Source of the DNA: Celeribacter arenosi
GTDB lineage: Bacteria > Pseudomonadota > Alphaproteobacteria > Rhodobacterales > Rhodobacteraceae
Length of the DNA: 64,000 bases
Reading direction: 5' to 3'
Assembly (NCBI RefSeq): GCF_039539485.1
Contig: NZ_BAABDF010000007.1
Location: forward strand, 1,116,001-1,180,000
Of this stretch, positions 55,437-63,569 are shown one piece after another. The translations under genes and the position numbers were made by a program. The number at the start of each line of letters is the position of its first letter. Positions within the stretch are counted from its first letter, which is position 1. Under the pieces are notes generated by a model. The model was not told the DNA's origin. It ran no database searches and saw nothing but the letters and a program-made list of their open reading frames with translations.

Positions 55437-56381
55437 CTATGCGGAGCAGGACGCGCCACCTAATACGCAGAATTTGGCGCAGTGGGGATGATTTAGCGCG
55501 ACTTCCCCTGCGGCACCTTCCAGAGTCGGGCCTAGGTCGAATTGACGATCATAGGGAAGCAGGGTGCAGGCAACCACGGACGGCGCTTCACCTTTGCGCT
55601 TCACCACCATTCGGCTCGACGAACACATCACATCGCGGGGCGATTTATGCAGGATGCCCCAGCATTCCGTGGTGATCTCCGGGACGTCAACAGTTTCATC
55701 CATTTCTGGAAAAATGACTGTGGTTGTAGGATCTTGGGCGTCGATCTTATAGTTCCGGTCTTGAAATAGAGCGGCAAATCCGGTGCGCGCATCGGCGTCG
55801 GTTTCATCCCACAAAGACCGCGCCGCAACGGCCATGTTGAAGCCATTGTCCCGAAGCCAATCCATACCAAGCAACGTGCGCACAAAGCTGCCTTTGCCAC
55901 GCATCGCATCATGGTTTTCGCCGCTATGGTGATCGAGCGATACGCGCAGGGTGAGGCGATCGCCGAATTTTTCACGCAGGTGGAGAAGGCCGGCCTGAAC
56001 CGCGGGGCGCATCATCGGTGCCATAGCATTTGTCAGAACCAACACTTCATACCCGCGTTCCAGCGACACACGCGCCATTTCGATCATCTGCGGGTTCATG
56101 AACGGCTCGCCGCCGGTGAATGCGATCTCGCGCACAGCCCAGTCGAGGTTGGCCATTTCATCCAGATAGGACAGGACATCTTCTACACTCAGATAGGCGA
56201 GGGCGTCGTTTGTCGGTGAGCTTTCAATATAACAGTTCACGCAGGTGATGTTGCAAAGCGTGCCCGTGTTGAACCAAATCGTCTGGGGATCGGACAGGGC
56301 GACACGCGCCCGTGTTTCGCCTTTTGCGGTCACGAAGGGATCAGTGAACTTTGCGGGGGTGGCGATGCTGCTGTCTTTCAT
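55437..56381 (-). CDS. Radical SAM protein with C-terminal cysteines
   Basis: A 314-aa radical SAM enzyme with the CNITCVNC cluster (Cys43, Cys47, Cys50), GGEPFMNP, and a C-terminal part with additional cysteines: TECWGIL, DVMCSSS, VVACTLLP and the terminal HCAKFCVLGGASCSA. The extra cysteines suggest an auxiliary iron-sulfur cluster of SPASM/twitch type. No peptide precursor or partner was seen nearby. Substrate unknown. Confidence 0.85.
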   Translation of the reverse strand: MKDSSIATPAKFTDPFVTAKGETRARVALSDPQTIWFNTGTLCNITCVNCYIESSPTNDALAYLSVEDVLSYLDEMANLDWAVREIAFTGGEPFMNPQMIEMARVSLERGYEVLVLTNAMAPMMRPAVQAGLLHLREKFGDRLTLRVSLDHHSGENHDAMRGKGSFVRTLLGMDWLRDNGFNMAVAARSLWDETDADARTGFAALFQDRNYKIDAQDPTTTVIFPEMDETVDVPEITTECWGILHKSPRDVMCSSSRMVVKRKGEAPSVVACTLLPYDRQFDLGPTLEGAAGEVALNHPHCAKFCVLGGASCSA

Positions 56382-56550
56382 AAACCATCAATCAGTGTTT
56401 GTTTGTCGGGATGCTAAGGCACTGGTGGGGTGGGTGAAAGCCCCGCGCGGCGTCACCCACGAGGTCGTGATAGCACCGGCAGTGCCGCGAAACACTTGTG
56501 GGTCGTGACAGGGGTGCTAGACTCGCTGTCAAACGCGGAGTAAACCTTGC

Positions 56551-56566
56551 TCGTTAGCGCTAACGA
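56551..56566 (+). promoter_or_regulatory. Palindromic operator upstream of zwf
   Basis: TCGTTAGCGCTAACGA is a perfect 16-bp palindrome with a central GC, 56 bp before the zwf start. Such GTTAGCGCTAAC sites suit LacI-family regulators, but no regulator gene is in the window. Confidence 0.6.
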
Positions 56567-56622
56567 CATAGCCGGCCCCAAATCGGTCTGCTCGGTGTAA
56601 AGACCGGATATAGGAGAGAATT

Positions 56623-58077
56623 ATGGTTTCACGCGTCATTCCTGTCGACGATTTCGACCTCGTCATATTTGGAGCGACCGGCGACCTTGCGCGCCGCAAA
56701 ATCCTCCCCGGACTATACCGCCGGTTCTGTTCCGGCCAAATGCCTGAAACAGCGCGCATTATCGGTGCCGCGCGTTCAGAGCATGACGATGCAGAGTTCC
56801 GCGATGTGGTTCGGGCGGCGATCAACGAATTCTCCAAAAAGAATGACTGTGACGACGATCGCATCGGCGAGTTTTGCGAACGCATCCACTACGTGACAAT
56901 CGACGCGCGCGGCGAGGGCGGGTGGTCCGACCTCAAAGGGTTGGTACGGTCCGGTGTCGTAAATGCCTACTATTTTTCCGTCGCGCCGAGCCTTTTTGGT
57001 GACCTTGCAGAGCGCCTGCAAAGCCATGGGATTGCGGACGAAAACGCGCGGATCGTGGTTGAAAAGCCGTTTGGGCGGGACCTCGCATCTGCCAAAAAAC
57101 TGAACGCAGACCTCGCCAAGCATTTTGAGGAAACCCAGATTTACCGCATTGACCATTATCTGGGCAAAGAGACCGTTCAAAACCTGATGGCCGTGCGTTT
57201 CGGTAATATCCTGTTCGAACCTCTGTGGAATTCACAATACGTCGATCACATCCAGATCACGGTGGCCGAAACCGTCGGTGTCGGTGGGCGCGGCGAGTAT
57301 TACGATAAATCCGGTGCCATGCGCGACATGGTTCAAAACCACCTGATGCAGCTTTTGTGCCTCATCGCCATGGAACCGCCGAGCCGTTTCGAGCCGGATT
57401 CAGTGCGCGATGAAAAGCTCAAAGTCATTCGCGCGCTAGAGCCCGTTGATCACCACAACATCGTGCGGGGCCAATATGATGCGACCAAGACCGAAGCCTC
57501 CTATCGCGAAGATGCAGGCGATCCCAAATCGCGCACAGAAAGCTATATCGCGCTGCGCTGCCTGATCTCGAACTGGCGTTGGGCGGGCACACCGTTTTAT
57601 CTGCGCACCGGCAAAAAGCTCAAGGCACGCACTTCCGAAATCGCCGTCGTGTTCAAAGACGCCCCGCATTCGATTTTCCCCGAAGATGCCGGTCGCCATG
57701 CCAATGTTCTCGTCATCCGCCTCCAGCCGAATGAAGGCATGACCCTTCAGGTGACGATCAAAGAGCCTGGACCGGGGGGCATGCGATTGATTGATGTGCC
57801 TCTAGATATGTCCTTTGCCGAGGCGCTCGGCGAAGAGGCCGAGGATATTCCGGACGCCTACGAACGCCTGATTATGGATGTCATTCGTGGAAACCAGACA
57901 TTGTTCATGCGCGGCGATGAGGTCGAGGCAGCATGGGCGTGGACCGACCCGCTGATCCATGGATGGGAAGCGCGCCATGACGTACCCAAAACTTATGATG
58001 CCTATTCCAGCGGTCCTGAGGATTCATCCATGATGCTTCACCGCGAAGGGCGCCGGTGGCGGGAGTTAAAAGAATGA
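56623..58077 (+). CDS. zwf: Glucose-6-phosphate dehydrogenase
   Basis: NADP/NAD-dependent oxidation of glucose 6-phosphate, 484 aa. FGATGDLARRKILPGLY is the cofactor loop, RIDHYLGKETVQN the substrate site with active His, and FLRTGKKL-type motif near residue 330 (FYLRTGKKLKAR). First gene of the zwf-pgl-pgi operon. Confidence 0.96.
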   Translation: MVSRVIPVDDFDLVIFGATGDLARRKILPGLYRRFCSGQMPETARIIGAARSEHDDAEFRDVVRAAINEFSKKNDCDDDRIGEFCERIHYVTIDARGEGGWSDLKGLVRSGVVNAYYFSVAPSLFGDLAERLQSHGIADENARIVVEKPFGRDLASAKKLNADLAKHFEETQIYRIDHYLGKETVQNLMAVRFGNILFEPLWNSQYVDHIQITVAETVGVGGRGEYYDKSGAMRDMVQNHLMQLLCLIAMEPPSRFEPDSVRDEKLKVIRALEPVDHHNIVRGQYDATKTEASYREDAGDPKSRTESYIALRCLISNWRWAGTPFYLRTGKKLKARTSEIAVVFKDAPHSIFPEDAGRHANVLVIRLQPNEGMTLQVTIKEPGPGGMRLIDVPLDMSFAEALGEEAEDIPDAYERLIMDVIRGNQTLFMRGDEVEAAWAWTDPLIHGWEARHDVPKTYDAYSSGPEDSSMMLHREGRRWRELKE

Positions 58078-58745
58078 ACCTGATCGAATATGCAGATCGC
58101 GATGCGCTGATGCTCGGTCTGGCCAACAAGATTGCCGGAGAATTGCGTGCCGCGTTGAATCATAATGACCGGGCGACGTTCTGCGTGCCCGGCGGGTCGA
58201 CACCGGGACCGGTTTTCGAAACGCTCTCGGCCGTTCATCTCGACTGGAGCCGTGTTGATGTCATGCTCAATGACGAACGCTGGGTGGATGAAACATCGCC
58301 CCGCTCCAATACCGCATTGCTCAAACGAACCTTGCTCAAAGATCAGGCCGCTGCCGCGCGGATGGTCCCGCTCTACACCGATCGCCCAACACCCGAGGAG
58401 GGGCTGCCGCTCTTGCTCAAAGGGGTGAAAGACGCGCTGCCCATCGATGTTCTGCTTTTGGGCATGGGCACGGATATGCACACGGCGAGTCTGTTTCCCG
58501 GTGCAGATCAGCTCGATCTCGCGCTTTCGGATGAAGCGCCCGAATTGCTGGCCATGCGCGCACCTGGTGCACCCGAAGCACGCATCACATTGTCCGCACA
58601 GGCGTTGAAGTCCGCCATCGCGACCCATCTCCTCATCACAGGGGACGAAAAACGGGCCGCATTGGAAACCGCACGCGGTGCGAGTGCCCAAGATGCGCCT
58701 GTCTCGCTGTTTCTGCCCGAGGCCTCCGTTCACTGGGCGGCCTGA
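58074..58745 (+). CDS. pgl: 6-phosphogluconolactonase
   Basis: Hydrolyses 6-phosphogluconolactone, 223 aa. VPGGSTPGPVFETL, NDERWV and GMGTDMHTASLFPG are the family motifs. ATG 58074 overlaps the zwf stop by 4 bp. Next gene pgi follows in 29 bp. Confidence 0.93.
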   Translation: MNLIEYADRDALMLGLANKIAGELRAALNHNDRATFCVPGGSTPGPVFETLSAVHLDWSRVDVMLNDERWVDETSPRSNTALLKRTLLKDQAAAARMVPLYTDRPTPEEGLPLLLKGVKDALPIDVLLLGMGTDMHTASLFPGADQLDLALSDEAPELLAMRAPGAPEARITLSAQALKSAIATHLLITGDEKRAALETARGASAQDAPVSLFLPEASVHWAA

Positions 58746-58774
58746 TCAATCCATAACGTTCCATCGGAGGCCCC

Positions 58775-60391
58775 ATGACCGTTGATTTTTCCGCGCTAAA
58801 GACCCTGCAAGACAAATCGCGCGACCGCCATATCCTCGATCTGTTTGCCTCGGATCAAAACCGTGCCGAAGCGTTTTCGGTTTCCGCCGACGGGCTCCTT
58901 TTCGATTACTCCAAAACCAACATCGGGACCGAAGAACGTGATGCGTTGATCGGATTGTTGGAGACGGCAGGGGTTGCGAAGAAACGCGCGGATTTGTTCT
59001 CGGGTGAAAAGATCAACGACACAGAGGGACGGTCCGTTCTTCACACCGCACTGCGCAACATCGATGGCGGTCCGGTGATGGTGGACGGCAAAGACGTGAT
59101 GCCCGGTGTGAAACAAACCCTCGCACGGATGGACGATTTTGCGACGCGGGTTCGCCGCGGCGACATTACCTCCCATTCCGGCTCACCTTTTACCGACATC
59201 GTAAATATCGGGATCGGGGGCTCTGATCTTGGTCCGGCCATGGCCTATCTGGCGCTGGCGCCATACGCCGATGGTCCGCGTTGCCATTTTGTGTCCAATG
59301 TCGACGGCGCGCATATCGCAGACGTGCTTGATGGCCTTAATCCACAAACCACGTTGCTGATTGTCGCCTCGAAAACCTTCACCACCATCGAAACCATGAC
59401 CAATGCCCAAACGGCAAAGGACTGGTTGGTGGAGCATGTTGGTGAAGAGGGCATCTCCAAACACTTTGCAGCGCTGTCGACCGCGCGCGACAAAACGGCT
59501 GCGTTCGGCATTGATCCCGATCTCGTCTTCGGGTTCGAGGATTGGGTTGGGGGGCGTTATTCCATCTGGGGGCCGATTGGATTGTCCCTAATGCTCGCGA
59601 TCGGCCCGCGCCATTTTGCCGAATTCCTGCGCGGGGCACAGGCGATGGATACCCATTTTCAACAAAGCGACTGGGCCGACAATTTGCCCGCCATGCTGGC
59701 CCTCGTGGGCCTATGGCACAATCAGGTCTGTGGCCACGCCACGCGTGCTGTCCTGCCCTATGAACAACGCCTTTTGCGACTGCCTGCGTATTTTCAGCAG
59801 TTGGAAATGGAAAGCAACGGGAAACGCGTGGCCATGGATGGCAGCGATCTACCGTTTGAGTCCGGACCTGTGGTTTGGGGCGAGCCGGGCACCAACGGGC
59901 AACACGCGTTCTATCAGCTCATCCATCAAGGGACCCGCGTGGTTCCCTGTGAATTCATGGTCGGTAAATCCGGCCATGAACCCGATCTGACCCATCAGCA
60001 CACTTTGCTGGTCGCCAATTGCCTCGCGCAATCGGAGGCCTTGTTGCGCGGTCGCTCGCTCGATGAGGCCCGCGCGATCATGGCGAAAAAGGGTTTGACG
60101 GGTGACGAACTCGAACGCCAGGCGCGCCATCGCGTCTTTCCCGGCAACCGCCCTTCGACAACCTTGGTCTATGACAAACTCACGCCCTACGTTTTGGGCC
60201 AGATCATCGCGCTCTATGAACACCGCGTGTTTGTGGAAGGCGTCGTGCTCGGGATCAATTCCTACGACCAGTGGGGTGTCGAGCTCGGCAAAGAATTGGC
60301 CGTCGCCCTGCAACCCGTTCTCGAAGGCAGCCAGAGCGCCGACGACAAAGACGGATCAACCCGTCGCCTCGTCGATTACCTCAAAGGCTGA
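58775..60391 (+). CDS. pgi: Glucose-6-phosphate isomerase
   Basis: Interconverts glucose 6-phosphate and fructose 6-phosphate, 538 aa. VGGRYSIWGPIGLS and the second signature GVVLGINSYDQWGVELGK are intact. TCGGAGG lies upstream of the ATG. Its stop abuts that of the convergent SCP2 gene. Confidence 0.96.
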   Translation: MTVDFSALKTLQDKSRDRHILDLFASDQNRAEAFSVSADGLLFDYSKTNIGTEERDALIGLLETAGVAKKRADLFSGEKINDTEGRSVLHTALRNIDGGPVMVDGKDVMPGVKQTLARMDDFATRVRRGDITSHSGSPFTDIVNIGIGGSDLGPAMAYLALAPYADGPRCHFVSNVDGAHIADVLDGLNPQTTLLIVASKTFTTIETMTNAQTAKDWLVEHVGEEGISKHFAALSTARDKTAAFGIDPDLVFGFEDWVGGRYSIWGPIGLSLMLAIGPRHFAEFLRGAQAMDTHFQQSDWADNLPAMLALVGLWHNQVCGHATRAVLPYEQRLLRLPAYFQQLEMESNGKRVAMDGSDLPFESGPVVWGEPGTNGQHAFYQLIHQGTRVVPCEFMVGKSGHEPDLTHQHTLLVANCLAQSEALLRGRSLDEARAIMAKKGLTGDELERQARHRVFPGNRPSTTLVYDKLTPYVLGQIIALYEHRVFVEGVVLGINSYDQWGVELGKELAVALQPVLEGSQSADDKDGSTRRLVDYLKG

Positions 60392-60679
60392 TCAGCCGAA
60401 AAGGGATCCGAATTTCGCGGCGGTCTTAGCATCGCCCGCGATCTTCATCTTGCCAAACAGGATCGCCTTCATCGGGTGCAGGTCACCATTGAGGATCTTC
60501 TGCAGCGTTACCTGATCGGAGATGACGGCACTATCGGCGCGCTCATCGGACACAACCGCATCACTGCCGCTGATGAAAATGTTGCCGACTTCCTTGATCC
60601 GCAGGCTCACGGTCTTTTCGAAAGTATGACCCTTGAGGCGTTCGTTCAGGGCGACGCATGCTGTTTCGAGAAATGTCAT
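60392..60679 (-). CDS. SCP2 sterol-binding domain protein
   Basis: A 95-aa protein consisting of one SCP2-like domain with VTLQKILNGDLHPMKAILFGKMKIAGD, the conserved core of the fold. It probably binds a lipid or acyl ligand; it is a solitary domain, unlike the fused peroxisomal proteins. Convergent with pgi, no gap. Confidence 0.85.
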   Translation of the reverse strand: MTFLETACVALNERLKGHTFEKTVSLRIKEVGNIFISGSDAVVSDERADSAVISDQVTLQKILNGDLHPMKAILFGKMKIAGDAKTAAKFGSLFG

Positions 60680-60782
60680 TTCGCTCTCCTCATTTGACCT
60701 GTCGGTAGGCCATCGCTACGCCAAGCGAAAGCAAAACGTCGCGTCCGAGCCGCGGTAGTCAACCCATGGACATGTGAGGAGG

Positions 60783-60856
60783 TGGAGCGGGTGAAGGGAA
60801 TCGAACCCTCGTATTCAGCTTGGGAAGCTGCTGCTCTACCATTGAGCTACACCCGC
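60783..60856 (-). tRNA. tRNA-Gly (anticodon CCC)
   Basis: A 74-nt cloverleaf with encoded CCA, acceptor arms GCGGGTG / CACCCGC and anticodon loop TTCCCAA, giving CCC. The first anticodon-stem pair (27-43) appears as G-A, a mismatch; the other four pairs are intact. Confidence 0.9.
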
Positions 60857-60930
60857 ATGCGCGATGGAGATAGTCAAAGCCCGTCAAAGCGTCAAGCGTG
60901 ATCGCGTGGCACGGGCCTGATCAATCCGGG

Positions 60931-62964
60931 TTACCGGCGCCGACCACGTCGGCCTCGCGACGCGCTGTCGCCACTTGTGAAATGTGGATCGGGCAGGGGT
61001 ACGACGGCACGCAGACCCGCAAAAGGGTCGCTCGCATGTGGAATGCCATTTGCGGCGACAAAATGCTCCTGAAACCGCGGCGCAAGTGCGGTTTCGATCT
61101 TTGTGATTTGCGACACCAGTGCTTCGACTTCGCGCCGTGAGCCACGATTGATCAGCGCGATTTGCGCGCCCGTTCCGGCGGCATTACCCGCAGAGGTCAC
61201 ATGTTCCAAGGCACAATCAGGGATCATTCCTAAAACCATCGCGTGCTTTGGCGAAATATGCGCCCCGAACGCCCCGGCGAGAACGACGCGATCCACCTGA
61301 TCGACGTCGAGCTCATCCATGAGCAATCGCGCGCCGGCATAGAGCGCCGATTTGGCCAGTTGAATGGCGCGAATGTCGCCTTGGGTGACGGAAATGACCG
61401 ATCCGCCCTCTGCGGACCCGTCATAGAGAAGATATTCGAATGTCCGCCCCGTCGGGCGACACCGCGTTGTTCCCACCGCATCGGGTGACCCCACGAGGCC
61501 TTTGGCGTCCACAATGCCGGCCATGCGCATTTCCGCGACCGCTTCGATAATGCCCGACCCGCAGATGCCGGTCACGCCGGTGGCCAGCACCTGATCGGCG
61601 AATTCGGGATCATCCGACCAGAGGTCACAGCCAATAACCTTGAACCGCGGCTCTTTCGTTTCGGCATTGATTTCAACCCGCTCGATGGCACCCGGTGCCG
61701 CGCGTTGTCCCGAAGATATTTGCGCCCCTTCAAAGGCAGGACCCGTCGGCGACGAACAGGCCAGAACACCCGACTTATTGCCCAAAAGGATCTCTGCGTT
61801 CGTGCCAACATCGACAATCAAAGTGAGCGGTTCGGATTTCTGCGGCGCCTCGGAGAGCGCGACAGCGGCGGCATCGGCCCCGACATGTCCCGCGATGAGA
61901 GGGAGAACATAGACCTGCGCTTCGGGCGCAAGTGTGAGACCAATATCGCGTGCCGGCAGGTCGAGAGCCGAAGACGTCGCCAGAGCAAAGGGTGCCTGTC
62001 CGAGCGGCACAGGATCAAACCCCATCAACAGGTGATGCATCACGGGGTTCATCACGAAGACGGCTTCAAAGATGTCCGTGATTGCCAAACCGGCTTCGAG
62101 GGCAAGTTCGGCTGCCAATGTGTTGATCGCCTCACGCACCGCAGACGTCATTTCAGCCGCGCCGCCATCGTTCATCATGGCGTAGGAAACGCGACTCATC
62201 AGGTCTTCACCAAACCGGATTTGCGGGTTCATCACACCGCCGGATGCTTTTACCTCTCCCGACACCAGATCGGTGAGATGCGCGGCGATGGTCGTGGACC
62301 CCAAATCAATCGCGAGCCCCATGACCGCAGGCTCTGCAAAGCCCGCCCAGACACCGACGATACGCGGAGCCCCTTCGCGCGCTTCATTGACGGCCAGCGT
62401 GATTTTGTAATCGCCGGACATCAGCGCGCTTTGCACCCGTGACAGCATGGCCGTGCTGAGGGTAGGGGACGACAACCCCCATTGCGCGGCCAGTGCTGTG
62501 CAACACCGTTCCCAATCGCCGGTCGGAGCGTGCATATCGGCCGGTTCAACTTCGACGTAGTAGAGCCGCGTTGCCGCATCCATATCGATTGCGCGGGTGG
62601 TGGCAGCTTTGCGCACGACCTGTTTGTGGACCTGACTTTCAGGCGGCACGTCGAGGACGATATCGCCCTCGATACAGGCCTGACACCCCAGACGGCGACC
62701 GATTTTCAGGCCCCGAATGCGGTCATATCGCTCTTCGACGGCATTGAATTCGCTCAGCGCATCTTCGCGCGCGGTAATCCCGTGTTTTGAATGCTGACCA
62801 AACGAAGGCTGCACTTGGCATTTCGAACAGATGCCACGCCCGCCGCATACGGAATCCAGATCGACGCCCAACTGACGCGCGGCCTGCAGCACAGGCGTTC
62901 CACGCGCCACGCGACCGCGTTTGCCCGACGGGGTAAAGATCACCAGTGGGTCTGTATCGCTCAT
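60931..62964 (-). CDS. Ferredoxin-ASKHA corrinoid activation protein (RamA/RACo-like, DUF4445)
   Basis: A 677-aa protein: an N-terminal plant-type 2Fe-2S domain (Cys40, Cys46, Cys49 and Cys94), then an ASKHA ATPase domain (GLAIDLGSTTIAAHL, LIVDVGTNAEILLG, RVVLAGAFGAHIS). It resembles reductive activators of corrinoid methyltransferases, which restore Co(I) using ATP. The C-terminus is Arg-rich (RGRRGRRR). ATG 62964 has AAAGG upstream and overlaps the pseudouridine synthase stop. Acts with a corrinoid protein not seen here. Confidence 0.85.
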   Translation of the reverse strand: MSDTDPLVIFTPSGKRGRVARGTPVLQAARQLGVDLDSVCGGRGICSKCQVQPSFGQHSKHGITAREDALSEFNAVEERYDRIRGLKIGRRLGCQACIEGDIVLDVPPESQVHKQVVRKAATTRAIDMDAATRLYYVEVEPADMHAPTGDWERCCTALAAQWGLSSPTLSTAMLSRVQSALMSGDYKITLAVNEAREGAPRIVGVWAGFAEPAVMGLAIDLGSTTIAAHLTDLVSGEVKASGGVMNPQIRFGEDLMSRVSYAMMNDGGAAEMTSAVREAINTLAAELALEAGLAITDIFEAVFVMNPVMHHLLMGFDPVPLGQAPFALATSSALDLPARDIGLTLAPEAQVYVLPLIAGHVGADAAAVALSEAPQKSEPLTLIVDVGTNAEILLGNKSGVLACSSPTGPAFEGAQISSGQRAAPGAIERVEINAETKEPRFKVIGCDLWSDDPEFADQVLATGVTGICGSGIIEAVAEMRMAGIVDAKGLVGSPDAVGTTRCRPTGRTFEYLLYDGSAEGGSVISVTQGDIRAIQLAKSALYAGARLLMDELDVDQVDRVVLAGAFGAHISPKHAMVLGMIPDCALEHVTSAGNAAGTGAQIALINRGSRREVEALVSQITKIETALAPRFQEHFVAANGIPHASDPFAGLRAVVPLPDPHFTSGDSASRGRRGRRR

Positions 62965-63530
62965 GTCATTGCCTTTCGCGGATCGTCGTCGCGCCATGCG
63001 CCGCTCTCCAAGCCGTCCAATTTCCACGGGCCCACTGCCACACGCACGAGGCGCAAAGTAGGGAACCCCACATGGGCCGTCATACGACGGACCTGCCGGT
63101 TGCGTCCTTCGGTAATTGTGAGTTCGAGCCAACTGTCGGGTACGGATTTGCGATACCGCACCGGAGGCGTGCGCGGCCAGAGCCAATCGGGTTCGCCAAT
63201 CGCGCGCGCGCGCGACGGACGCGTCGGACCGTCCTTCAGGACGACACCGGCGCAGAGTTTCTTGATCGCTTCGGGCGTGATCTCGCCCTCAACCTGCGCG
63301 AGATAGGTCTTGGACATTTTATTTTTCGGATCGGAAATGCGCGCCTGCAATGCCCCGTCGTCGGTCAACAGGAGCAAACCTTCGCTATCGCGGTCCAACC
63401 GGCCCGCTGGATAGACCCCGGGCACGTCCACAAACGCGGAAAGGGTGCGCCGTGGCGATCCTTCTGTGCCCTTGTCGGTGAACTGAGACAGCACATCGAA
63501 GGGTTTGTTCAAGCAAATGAGACGCGTCAC
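62961..63530 (-). CDS. 23S rRNA pseudouridine synthase (RluE/RsuA-type)
   Basis: A 189-aa enzyme of the RsuA/RluB/E/F group with catalytic Asp in PAGRLDRDSEGLLLLTDDG, and the later ITEGRNRQVRRMTAHVGFPTLRLVR. It lacks an S4 domain, which is usual for RluE. ATG-overlapping the ASKHA gene puts it inside the corrinoid locus, though its role is different. Confidence 0.9.
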   Translation of the reverse strand: MTRLICLNKPFDVLSQFTDKGTEGSPRRTLSAFVDVPGVYPAGRLDRDSEGLLLLTDDGALQARISDPKNKMSKTYLAQVEGEITPEAIKKLCAGVVLKDGPTRPSRARAIGEPDWLWPRTPPVRYRKSVPDSWLELTITEGRNRQVRRMTAHVGFPTLRLVRVAVGPWKLDGLESGAWRDDDPRKAMT

Positions 63531-63569
63531 ACCCGCCCTTTCCTATGCTCTGCGCGACGGCAGGCGGGA

